Below are positions 20,621 to 28,196 of a stretch of DNA of 40,266 nucleotides, in pieces. Position 1 is the stretch's first letter. Every line of letters begins with the position of its first letter. Made by a program: the position numbers and the translations under genes. This DNA comes from Eubacterium sp. Lineage in GTDB: Bacteria > Bacillota > Clostridia > Lachnospirales > Lachnospiraceae. The notes under the pieces are model-generated. The model saw nothing but the letters and a program-made list of their open reading frames with translations, was not told the DNA's origin and ran no database searches. Location of the stretch: contig JAFRWY010000117.1 of assembly GCA_017437905.1 (NCBI GenBank), positions 1 to 40,266 of the forward strand. The letters are read 5' to 3'.

Positions 20621-21238
20621 ATGGTGAATCCCGGTGAGAATAAAGACGTTGCGCTGAATTGCGATGTGACTATTATCAGAATCTGTGAAGAGGGTATGGC
20701 TCCGCGAAGCTATGTTTTGGAAAACTTCGGGAAGTCTACGGTCACGATCGGGCGAAGTGATGATTGTGATATTCTCTTGAGCAAAGACAGAATCTCGAGA
20801 AGACATGGGAAGTTTTTCAGAGATGGAAATAACGAACACTGGTGTTATCAGGATCTGCTCAGCAAGAACGGATCATTTATTGATAACAAACGTGTGGAAT
20901 ATCATGTGATCACGAATAATGTTTGTATCAGGTTACCCGGGAATTGTACCGTAACGATCTCCCTGCATCCAAATAGAGAGAATTATAAGGTTGTTCCGGG
21001 CCCGGTGCCCGGAGGTGACTACGCTGAGATATACACCGGAAGCGGGATGACGATTATTACTGTTTTTACTGCTGATGGGACCAGAGTAAATGAAATATTC
21101 AGTCCTCATCCTAATCCGGAACTTGAGGAAGACCCTCCACCGTTTGCTAATTTATATGGCTGTCCCAATGCAGGGAGAATGGGGAATTCTCAATTGAGAA
21201 AACAGATTGATATCATTGATTATGATGAAACTGATTAA
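20621..21238 (+). CDS. FHA-domain protein
   Basis: 205 residues. The FHA domain, a reader of phosphothreonine, spans about residues 28-115 with all key parts: TIGRSDDCDI (Gly-Arg), ISRRHGKFF (Ser and His) and LLSKNGSFID (Asn-Gly). The remaining 80 or so residues are unrecognised: a proline-rich turn (PGPVPGGDY), a short beta-rich part, and an acidic end (IDIIDYDETD). No signal peptide or membrane segment is seen, so it is predicted cytoplasmic. It ends 23 bases before the kinase at 21262 and is probably co-transcribed with it, which makes it a natural candidate substrate reader or partner for that kinase. It is the only one of the four FHA proteins here without a Q/G/Y-rich linker or membrane anchor. 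Confidence 0.9.
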   Translation: MVNPGENKDVALNCDVTIIRICEEGMAPRSYVLENFGKSTVTIGRSDDCDILLSKDRISRRHGKFFRDGNNEHWCYQDLLSKNGSFIDNKRVEYHVITNNVCIRLPGNCTVTISLHPNRENYKVVPGPVPGGDYAEIYTGSGMTIITVFTADGTRVNEIFSPHPNPELEEDPPPFANLYGCPNAGRMGNSQLRKQIDIIDYDETD

Positions 21239-21261
21239 CAAATACTTGTGTGAGGGGAAAG

Positions 21262-23787
21262 ATGGAAAATAACGTTGAAATCAGTATCGGATTGCCGATT
21301 GGTCTGATTCTGAACAATCGTTACAGGATCGATGCCATCCTGGCCATGGGTGGCTTCGGCATCACTTACCGGGCGTGGGATTGTACGCTTGAGAAGAAAG
21401 TAGCGATCAAGGAATTTTATCCGAACGGACTTGTAACGCGGACGGAAGAGAAGCTGGTTTCCGTATATGTGACGGAAAATGAAGATCAGTTTGAACACGG
21501 GAAGACGCGGTTTCTGCGAGAGGCGAGGGATGTGTCGCGCTTCTCGAACAACCCGAATATCGTCACAGTATTTGATTTCTTTGAAGCAAATGGGACCGCT
21601 TATATCGTCATGGAATTCCTGGAAGGAATGACCCTGAAGCAGTATATCGACCGGAGTGGCGGACGTATTGATGAATCCATGGCCATCAACGTGATCTTTG
21701 CACTCATGACCACACTGGAGACGGTTCATAATGAAGGGGTCGTTCACAGAGACATTGCTCCGGATAATATCTTTGTGTGCAATGATAAGAGGATCAAACT
21801 GATTGATTTCGGTGCGGCCAGGGAGACGACGGATATGTCTCAGAATTCCTCCTCCGTGATCCTGAAACACGGTTATGCACCGGTGGAGCAATATTCGAGG
21901 CACGGAAATATCGGACCGTGGACGGATGTGTACGCATTTGGTGCTCTGATCTACTATATGATGACAGGGGTGCGTCCTCTCGATTCCGTGGACCGGATGA
22001 TCGATGACAGTTTGGAACCGCCCAGTCATCTGAACCCTTCCATTCCGTATGCCATGGATGTGGTGACGATGAAAGCACTCAAAGTCAATGCGAAGGATCG
22101 TTATCAGAATATGGGGGAGATGCGTGCGGATTACCTTCGCCTGTCGCAGGGGCAGAACACACAGACCGCCCCGGGGGATCAGCAGCAGATTCGGACGGAA
22201 GCTTCGGATAAGAAGACTGCCGTAGACAGAACGAAAACGCCGGGCAACGGTGGAAAGGGAGAGAAGAAGCAGGCAGCACCATCGAAGAGCCGTAAATGGA
22301 TTCCGATCGCAGGGATCGCAGGGGTGCTTGTGGCAGCCGGAATCCTGTGTCTGGTATTTCTCGGAAAGAAAGATGGGTCTACGGACCCGGGATCATCGGA
22401 ATCATCAACGATGGTGGGTACGGAGAATCCCTCTGAGGGAACTGCTGATACGAACACCGGAGAATTAACGGAACAACCGACGGATAAGGCCACGGAAGCA
22501 CCCGTCGGGCAGAGTTATGCGGAACAGCACGGCGTGAAGGCTCCGGATCCTTCTTCCTGGACAGATGAAGATTCTATCTGCATTTACTGTTGGGATGACA
22601 GCCTCGAGAGTGAGATCAAGGAGTTTAAGGAGCGTTTTCCGCAGTACAAGGATTATATCGAATATGTAAAACTAGGGATCAGCAGTACCCAGATGTCTTC
22701 GTCTATAAGTGACGTCCTGAAAAATCAGGAGAATGGGAAGTATCCTTCTGTCTTTTGTCTCGGAGCGGGTGGTGACGCCCTTGGCTGGATCCACAGCGAT
22801 CCGGCAGAACTGTATAATCTGTACGATCTCGGATTTACGGATGATACACTGTCCAATTGTTATTCGGCAGATGTGGATTATGGTCGTTCCGGAGATCAGT
22901 TATATGCACTTCCCGTATATTCTTCCATAGGAACGGTTGTCTATAACCGGAGGATCGCACAGGAAGTGTTCGGAACGGATGATCCGGATCAGGTACAGGA
23001 ACTGGTGAAGGACTGGGATTCCTATCTGAATACGGCAGCCCGGCTGAAAGAGAAGGGTTATATGATCAATTCTTCGCTGGAGGAGATCAATTATCCGATC
23101 CTGCATTCCAGAACCGCAGCCTGGGTGACGGAAGATGCGGAAGGACACCCGGTATTTCAGGCGGATGACAGTATCCGGACTTATCTGTCTATCACAAAAA
23201 CACTGTATGATTCCGGTTATACACATGATACGAAATTCAGATCAACGGAATGGACTGCGGATACGAAGCCGGGTGCAAATGTGTTTATGTATTTCATTCA
23301 TCCGTCCAATCTGAAAAATATGCGGAAAAACGGAATGGGTAAAGGTGAGTGGGGTGTGATCCGCGGACCGGAGGATTTCTTCTGGGGAGAGAAGTTTCTG
23401 GTGATCGGTAAAGATACACCGAATCCGGAACTGGCTGCTTTTTTGGTATGCGAACTAGTCTGTGATCCGGAACTGGCGCTGGCCCTTGTGAATACGAATA
23501 ATAAACCGGTGAATAACAGGGAAGCCATGGATCAGTTGGCGAATGATTACCTGGGATCCAAGAATGATCTGGTTCTGTTCCTGAACAATCAGAATCCGTA
23601 TCCGGTCTGGAAACAGTCGGAAGAGAATCTGAAGTTGTATCCGACTAGCCTGTATGATTCCGATATCTGGGCGCTTCTCAGGCAATACGGCAGATCTTAT
23701 TACGAAGGAGACCTGAAGAACGCGTCGCTGGATGAAGTTGTTGCAGCGATGGAACAGGAAGTAAATCAGATAATTCAGGAGCCATAG
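21262..23787 (+). CDS. Transmembrane Ser/Thr kinase with extracellular solute-binding-protein-like domain
   Basis: 841 residues; ATG at 21262 follows GAGGGG (an in-frame GTG at 21250 has no better site). The kinase domain covers about residues 14-285: glycine loop around G30-G33, catalytic lysine K50 (VAIKEF), HRD aspartate D164 (VHRDIAPDN), DFG aspartate D182 and a YAPVEQY segment, all consistent with an active PknB-like kinase. A basic linker leads to one membrane segment near 346-368 and a T/E/P-rich stalk. From about 434 to the end the protein resembles ABC-transporter extracellular solute-binding proteins (family 1, sugar type), for example PSVFCLGAGGD, YALPVYSSIGTVVYNRR and a C-terminal helical part. 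Usual PknB-type kinases carry PASTA repeats outside; none occur here. Inferred: ligand-sensing receptor kinase. No cognate permease or phosphatase is in the window. Confidence 0.9.
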   Translation: MENNVEISIGLPIGLILNNRYRIDAILAMGGFGITYRAWDCTLEKKVAIKEFYPNGLVTRTEEKLVSVYVTENEDQFEHGKTRFLREARDVSRFSNNPNIVTVFDFFEANGTAYIVMEFLEGMTLKQYIDRSGGRIDESMAINVIFALMTTLETVHNEGVVHRDIAPDNIFVCNDKRIKLIDFGAARETTDMSQNSSSVILKHGYAPVEQYSRHGNIGPWTDVYAFGALIYYMMTGVRPLDSVDRMIDDSLEPPSHLNPSIPYAMDVVTMKALKVNAKDRYQNMGEMRADYLRLSQGQNTQTAPGDQQQIRTEASDKKTAVDRTKTPGNGGKGEKKQAAPSKSRKWIPIAGIAGVLVAAGILCLVFLGKKDGSTDPGSSESSTMVGTENPSEGTADTNTGELTEQPTDKATEAPVGQSYAEQHGVKAPDPSSWTDEDSICIYCWDDSLESEIKEFKERFPQYKDYIEYVKLGISSTQMSSSISDVLKNQENGKYPSVFCLGAGGDALGWIHSDPAELYNLYDLGFTDDTLSNCYSADVDYGRSGDQLYALPVYSSIGTVVYNRRIAQEVFGTDDPDQVQELVKDWDSYLNTAARLKEKGYMINSSLEEINYPILHSRTAAWVTEDAEGHPVFQADDSIRTYLSITKTLYDSGYTHDTKFRSTEWTADTKPGANVFMYFIHPSNLKNMRKNGMGKGEWGVIRGPEDFFWGEKFLVIGKDTPNPELAAFLVCELVCDPELALALVNTNNKPVNNREAMDQLANDYLGSKNDLVLFLNNQNPYPVWKQSEENLKLYPTSLYDSDIWALLRQYGRSYYEGDLKNASLDEVVAAMEQEVNQIIQEP

Positions 23788-23789
23788 AT

Positions 23790-24530
23790 ATGAAATGTAT
23801 TCATTGTCAGAGAGAGAAAAATCCGGGCATTCCCGTATGCCCCTGGTGCGGATATAATCATGCCCGGACGGTAGCAGTGGTGGGAGATTCCATCAGCACA
23901 TTTCAGGGATATAATCCGAAGGGATACTCTGTATATTATACTCCGTCTGTTCTGAAGCAGAATAACATGAGGAGTGTTAAGGATACCTGGTGGAGCATTT
24001 TTCTTGAGGCGACAGGTGCATATCTCTTCACGAATAATTCTTACTCCGGAAGCAAGGTCTCCGGAGGACGATTTCCGGCGGTGGGGAGCGAAGAACGGCT
24101 CAGAGCCCTCGGCACGGAGGTTCAGCATCCGGATATCATCCTTGTGTATGCAGGCTGCAATGATTGGGGTTACGGTGTGCCGTTGAATCAGTTTGAGGGT
24201 TCGTACCGCCTCATGCTTATGCGGATGAAGGAACTCTATCCGAAGTCACGGATCATTTGCGGGACCCTGATGCGAACGTATCTGATGAAGAACCCTGCCT
24301 GGGGATTCCCGGAGAATATGTCCGGGTATTCATTCTCGCAGTACAATGACTCCATCATCCGTTGCTGTAAGTCGGCCGGCGTGGATTGCGCGGATCTGGC
24401 GGCTTCGGGCGAACGATACGAAACACTGGATGGTTCGCATCCCACAGCGCTTGGCCATGAGCAGATCGCAAATGCGTGGATCCGGTGCTATGAGAAGCTG
24501 GAGCAGAAGCGAAGTCGGGCAGGTACATGA
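23790..24530 (+). CDS. Zinc-ribbon SGNH/GDSL-type hydrolase
   Basis: 246 residues, starting two bases after the kinase stop with AGGAG inside the kinase end, so translation is probably coupled. The N-terminus is a four-cysteine zinc ribbon (C3, C6, C17, C20; NPGIPVCPWCGY), almost the same as that of the protein at 25630. The rest is an SGNH hydrolase: block I GDSIS with S34, the SYSGS glycine block, block III GCND with N124, and DGSHPT with D214 and H217. These form the expected esterase/lipase-type active site. No signal peptide or membrane segment is present, so it is predicted cytoplasmic, which is odd for a family often acting on exported glycans or lipids. The substrate is unknown. Operon position suggests a link with the kinase. 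Confidence 0.9.
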   Translation: MKCIHCQREKNPGIPVCPWCGYNHARTVAVVGDSISTFQGYNPKGYSVYYTPSVLKQNNMRSVKDTWWSIFLEATGAYLFTNNSYSGSKVSGGRFPAVGSEERLRALGTEVQHPDIILVYAGCNDWGYGVPLNQFEGSYRLMLMRMKELYPKSRIICGTLMRTYLMKNPAWGFPENMSGYSFSQYNDSIIRCCKSAGVDCADLAASGERYETLDGSHPTALGHEQIANAWIRCYEKLEQKRSRAGT

Positions 24531-24595
24531 ACGTGGCTTTGCCCGGGGAATGGTGACGAAGGATCACTGATTACGAACGAAATTTCGGACGGACG

Positions 24596-24630
24596 AATCT
24601 CCGGGATGATGCCTTTCGTGGGGAGATTTT
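24596..24630 (+). terminator. Possible weak terminator after the kinase operon
   Basis: AATCTCC (24596-24602) can pair with GGAGATT (24622-24628), followed by TT and then ATAAT. The loop is long and the T-run short, so this is tentative. The 248-base gap 24531-24778 holds no gene I can support. It also contains TTTATAATGTATT at 24628-24640, which recurs upstream of the gene at 38802. Confidence 0.3.
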
Positions 24631-24778
24631 ATAATGTATTCAAAAACAACACGGACCGTACCGGAATTCATGTAATTCTGACAATAACCGTGATAATAAT
24701 GGCATGTGGCAAAAGTGCGGGTTTTTCATGTAGTATTCTTGACTTACCAAATAAAAAGAAATTGAAAGGGGGATTATT

Positions 24779-25510
24779 ATGAACCTGACAAGATGTGAGC
24801 GTGGACATTTTTATGATGCTGACAGATTCAAAGACTGCCCCAGATGTGGTGATTCGGGGATTTCAACCATGGAGAACAAGATGTATTTTGGAAGCCGGGA
24901 AAAAGCTGATTCTGTGTTTGAATCCATGGCGAAAGCAATCCGGGGCAACGATTATCTACTGTATATTTCAACCGCACAGGAATTATACAAGGATGTATAT
25001 ATCCGAAAATGCAAGATAAGAATGTCAACGGAGCAGATCAAGGCATCCATGCGTTCTCGATATGGAGATCCATTCACCGATCCGGAAAAGATAGATGAGG
25101 CAGTTGATATTGCCATGGCATTTATCTACGAATATGATCCGGAGATCGAAAGTGATGATAAGGCACAGGCGGTGCTTGATAATATGGTGCGGGAAGAGGC
25201 TGAAAAGAATGCGGCCGCAGGTATAAAAAACAGAATAACGGATGACTGGGGGTTGACACCGAGAAATCCGGTGTTCGTAATGGGGTTCCCGGGTATGCAC
25301 TACTATATAAATCGTCTAATGACAAATAATGGAGAACCCGTTCATGTTTCACGGCTTGGATCATCGTCGGTTCCCGGTATTAACGGGCCTGTGGATAGAT
25401 ACGAGGTGACCGGACCGGGAATTCGCATGGGGATATTCATCTCAATTTACGGAAATGAGACACCGCAGATGGCTCCAAGAGGGCTGAAATACAGAGGTGC
25501 ACAGCATTGA
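24779..25510 (+). CDS. Zinc-ribbon protein of unknown function
   Basis: 243 residues, ATG after AAGGGGG. The first 25 residues form a metal-binding header with C6, C20 and C23, plus H10 as a possible fourth ligand (MNLTRCERGHFYDADRFKDC). Nearly the same header begins the DUF4139 protein at 34633. Residues about 35-160 look helical and charged and could be a small globular or adaptor domain (EKIDEAVDIAMAFIYEYDPE). The C-terminal 80 residues look beta-rich with many Gly and Pro (FVMGFPGMHYYINRL, RYEVTGPGIRMGIF). No signal peptide or membrane segment. I do not recognise the body of the protein. It stands alone between the kinase operon and the membrane protein at 25630. Confidence 0.8.
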   Translation: MNLTRCERGHFYDADRFKDCPRCGDSGISTMENKMYFGSREKADSVFESMAKAIRGNDYLLYISTAQELYKDVYIRKCKIRMSTEQIKASMRSRYGDPFTDPEKIDEAVDIAMAFIYEYDPEIESDDKAQAVLDNMVREEAEKNAAAGIKNRITDDWGLTPRNPVFVMGFPGMHYYINRLMTNNGEPVHVSRLGSSSVPGINGPVDRYEVTGPGIRMGIFISIYGNETPQMAPRGLKYRGAQH

Positions 25511-25629
25511 TCCGGGATGTAGAGAACTGGTAGTGTCAGAAGGAATAACTGTGGAGCTTACCCCGGACTTGAGACCGTATCATCAGAATAGCAGGTTGTC
25601 TGGAATGAATGATAGTGAGGAGTGCCAAG

Positions 25630-26766
25630 ATGAGATGTAACCGATGCAATCGTGAGATTAATCCGGGAATACCAATATGTCAGTGGTGTGGATATGATAA
25701 TTCGGTACCGAACATGCAGGGGAATTCGCAGCAGAATTATCAGCAGAATTGGCAACAGGGGAACCCGCAGTACAATTGGCAGCAGGATCGTCCGCAGGGG
25801 AACATGCAGCAGAATTGGCAGCAGAGCAATCCCCAGAGGAATCCACAGCAGAATTGGCAACAGAATCGTCCACAGGGAAATCCGCAGTGGAATTCACAGC
25901 CGACGAATCAGGATCCGGGTCCGGGAAAGCCGGAAAACCAAGGCTCCGGGAAGTTGGGTGCAGATCGCGGAAACAGGAAAAAGATCCTGGCAATCTGTAT
26001 CATAGGCGGTGTGGTTCTGGTGGTGCTGGTGGTGTCGCTGATCATACTGTTTACAATTAAAACGGAGAAGGAACCGGACAAAACAACGGAAAAAGGTTCG
26101 GAATGGACGATGACTTCTCAAACAGACCGTACGGAATCGACGGAATTGATCACTACCGAGTTCGATACGGAATCCGGGAATACGGAAACCCATACTTCTT
26201 CTACGGAATCGGATATAACGGGAAATAATGCCCCCATAGAGGAACAGGTAAAGGACAAAGTACCGAAAAACGGTTTTTCCGATGGGACGGTGAATGCTGT
26301 CACATATGATGATTACATTTTTGATATTCCCGCTTATATGGGCAATCAGGTGGAATCGAATAAGACATTAACCTACTATCCCGAACTCGGAAGCAATAAT
26401 GACAGTGATCTGATCGTGGTATGTCTGACCATTTCAAAAACAGAACAGATACCGAAGGATGCGGTATATCATATGGAGGAACTCTGGGAAGCGGCAGACA
26501 GTACATTGTATAACACATATTTAAAAAGCGGAGCAACGAATATTGTAAAACTCGGAAAAGAGGATCTGACGATAAACGGCATGCCCGGACACCGGTGTGA
26601 TATTTCCTTTGAACTGATGGGCATTTCCGTACTTCTTCGGGCATATTCGTTCTATGATGCATCTCTGGACAAGGTGATCATGATTGCTTTTCAGGAGTCA
26701 TTGTCCTCCTATTACACGTATTTTTCGGATTTTGAGAAGATCGTCATGAGTTGCAGAAAGTTTTGA
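25630..26766 (+). CDS. Zinc-ribbon, Q/N-rich, single-pass membrane protein with extracellular domain
   Basis: 378 residues from the ATG at 25630, placed after GAGGAG; an in-frame ATG at 25609 lacks a ribosome binding site and would bury the zinc ribbon. Order: zinc ribbon (C3, C6, C17, C20; NPGIPICQWCGY, matching the hydrolase at 23790); a Q/N/W/P-rich low-complexity stretch about 30-100 (QQNWQQGNPQYNWQQ); a basic patch then one membrane helix near 117-143; a T/E/S-rich stalk to about 205; and an outer beta-rich domain of about 150 residues (YDDYIFDIPAYMG, MPGHRCDISFEL) that vaguely recalls PsbP-like lipoprotein folds. The ribbon and low-complexity part should be inside. Function unknown. It precedes a likely promoter region and is probably transcribed separately from the FHA operon. 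Confidence 0.85.
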   Translation: MRCNRCNREINPGIPICQWCGYDNSVPNMQGNSQQNYQQNWQQGNPQYNWQQDRPQGNMQQNWQQSNPQRNPQQNWQQNRPQGNPQWNSQPTNQDPGPGKPENQGSGKLGADRGNRKKILAICIIGGVVLVVLVVSLIILFTIKTEKEPDKTTEKGSEWTMTSQTDRTESTELITTEFDTESGNTETHTSSTESDITGNNAPIEEQVKDKVPKNGFSDGTVNAVTYDDYIFDIPAYMGNQVESNKTLTYYPELGSNNDSDLIVVCLTISKTEQIPKDAVYHMEELWEAADSTLYNTYLKSGATNIVKLGKEDLTINGMPGHRCDISFELMGISVLLRAYSFYDASLDKVIMIAFQESLSSYYTYFSDFEKIVMSCRKF

Positions 26767-26778
26767 TTTTTCCTCAGA

Positions 26779-26813
26779 TTTTACTGTAGAAAAACAGTAA
26801 AAAGTGGTATGAT
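26779..26813 (+). promoter_or_regulatory. Candidate promoter overlapped by a 9-bp inverted repeat
   Basis: TTTTACTGT (26779-26787) and ACAGTAAAA (26794-26802) are perfect inverted copies with a six-base spacer. A TATGAT -10-like box follows at 26808-26813, and the inverted repeat covers where the -35 would be (TGTAGA, 26785-26790, at 17 bases). No T-run follows on this strand, so an operator is more likely than a terminator. It would control the four-gene operon 26895-32652. Confidence 0.42.
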
Positions 26814-26859
26814 TTAGATATCGGATGTCCGGATACTTCTGTCCGTAAGGATCAGGTCC

Positions 26860-26871
26860 CGGAATATTCCG
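26860..26871. promoter_or_regulatory. 12-bp perfect palindrome in the leader of the FHA operon
   Basis: CGGAATATTCCG is a perfect palindrome lying between the candidate promoter and the start of the first FHA gene. It could be a second regulator site; chance occurrence cannot be excluded. Confidence 0.25.
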
Positions 26872-26894
26872 AATCAATGGGAGAGGGGAAAGGT

Positions 26895-28169
26895 ATGAGG
26901 AAAACGAAGATACTGGTTTCAGATAACGGCAGACATGCCGAGTATGTACTGGATGATTTCGGAAAGGAACTGATTTCGATCGGTCGTGACAGGAGAAATG
27001 ACATCGTCCTCACGAATCCGAAATGCTCCGGAAACCATGGCCGGTTCTTTAAGAGTCAGGGCTGGTGGTGTTATCAGGATATGAACAGCACAAATGGTTC
27101 ATCCATGGATGGATCGGAAGTGACTTCAACGTATATTCAGAACGGAAACAGGGTTTTCTTTGAACGTAGTCCGATGCAGGATTCTTCCTGGTTTGACGTT
27201 GTTGTCGAAGATGTGGCGGTTCAAAGCAATCCGCAGCCGGCGCAGGGTTATGACCAGCCGCAGAGCTACGGTCAGGCAGTTCAAAACCGTCAGGCACCGG
27301 GGACTTCTCAGGGTTACGGCCAGCATGCACAGGGTTCGGTGCAGGGGTATGGACAGCAGGCACAGAATTATAGCCAGGCAGCGCAGGGGTATAATCAGCA
27401 GCAGAACTACGGTCAGGTTCCCCAGAACCGTCAGGCACTGGGAGCTTCTCAGGGTTACGGCCAGTCTGCACAGGGGCCGGCACAGGCTTACGGCCAGCAG
27501 GCACAAAACTTCGGTCAGGCGGCGCAGGCGTTTAACCGGCAGGTTCAGGGAGTTCAACAGCCGGGAGCAGGTCGCCCGGCACAAAGTGCTCCGGTAAGAA
27601 AAAGCACGGCTGCCGCGAGCAGCAAGAACGGACCGGGTAACTGGAGGGAATATGCGAATCGTTCCGGTTATGAGATGAAGTGGTTTTACTTCCTGGTTTA
27701 TTTTCTGATCTTTGCGTATGCTGCATGGCGGATTTTTGATGCAGTGATGATGTTTACCGGAAAACATTTCTATGTGGACTATTCGAAGATGTCCGGTAAT
27801 GGGTACCGGATGTATGCCAATTATTTCCACGCAGCCGGAAATACGAATATTACACAGGAGATCTATGCGATGGCACCGGCCATGAAGACCTTTGATATCA
27901 TTCACGGGGTTTTCCTCTTTGTTCTTGCGGCAATGTCCGTTTGTACAAGATTTCTGCTGACCGGTTTCAAGAAGATCGGACCGATCCTTTTCTATTCGGT
28001 CATGGTGGCTGATCTTTTGTTTGTAGTTGTGGATTTCTTCGCTATGCAGTCTATACTTTCCGGTATAGCTACATTTGGATTCAATATCTATGGAATCACG
28101 GTACCGGGGTCAATGATCCTTGCGAATGCACTATATATCAGCAAGAGAAAAGACCTGTTTATCTACTAA
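26895..28169 (+). CDS. FHA-domain membrane protein with Q/G/Y-rich low-complexity linker
   Basis: 424 residues. ATG at 26895 (MRKTKILVSD) follows GAGGGGAAAGG; the ATG at 26877 would overlap that site. The FHA domain is at about 5-105, with ISIGRDRRNDI, CSGNHGRFF and NSTNGSSMDG carrying the phosphothreonine-reading residues. Residues about 112-232 are a low-complexity run of QGYGQ, QNYGQ and QAAQ units, much like the aromatic prion-like domains of FUS-type proteins. About four membrane segments follow (roughly 262-284, 335-355, 363-385, 393-412). The FHA and linker parts are predicted cytoplasmic. Its N-terminal 100 residues are a tandem paralog of the protein at 29826. First gene of a four-gene operon. 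Inferred role: membrane-tethered phospho-reader or scaffold. Confidence 0.88.
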   Translation: MRKTKILVSDNGRHAEYVLDDFGKELISIGRDRRNDIVLTNPKCSGNHGRFFKSQGWWCYQDMNSTNGSSMDGSEVTSTYIQNGNRVFFERSPMQDSSWFDVVVEDVAVQSNPQPAQGYDQPQSYGQAVQNRQAPGTSQGYGQHAQGSVQGYGQQAQNYSQAAQGYNQQQNYGQVPQNRQALGASQGYGQSAQGPAQAYGQQAQNFGQAAQAFNRQVQGVQQPGAGRPAQSAPVRKSTAAASSKNGPGNWREYANRSGYEMKWFYFLVYFLIFAYAAWRIFDAVMMFTGKHFYVDYSKMSGNGYRMYANYFHAAGNTNITQEIYAMAPAMKTFDIIHGVFLFVLAAMSVCTRFLLTGFKKIGPILFYSVMVADLLFVVVDFFAMQSILSGIATFGFNIYGITVPGSMILANALYISKRKDLFIY

Positions 28170-28196
28170 GTAACTGACGGAACGGAGGAGCAGGGT

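Noticed and set aside
21262-23787. Sugar ABC transporter locus
   Set aside because: The binding-protein part is fused to a kinase and no permease or ATPase gene is nearby.
26781-26804. Terminator at the TTTTACTGT/ACAGTAAAA hairpin
   Set aside because: The stem is A/T-rich and no T-run follows on either strand; position over a -10 box fits an operator better.
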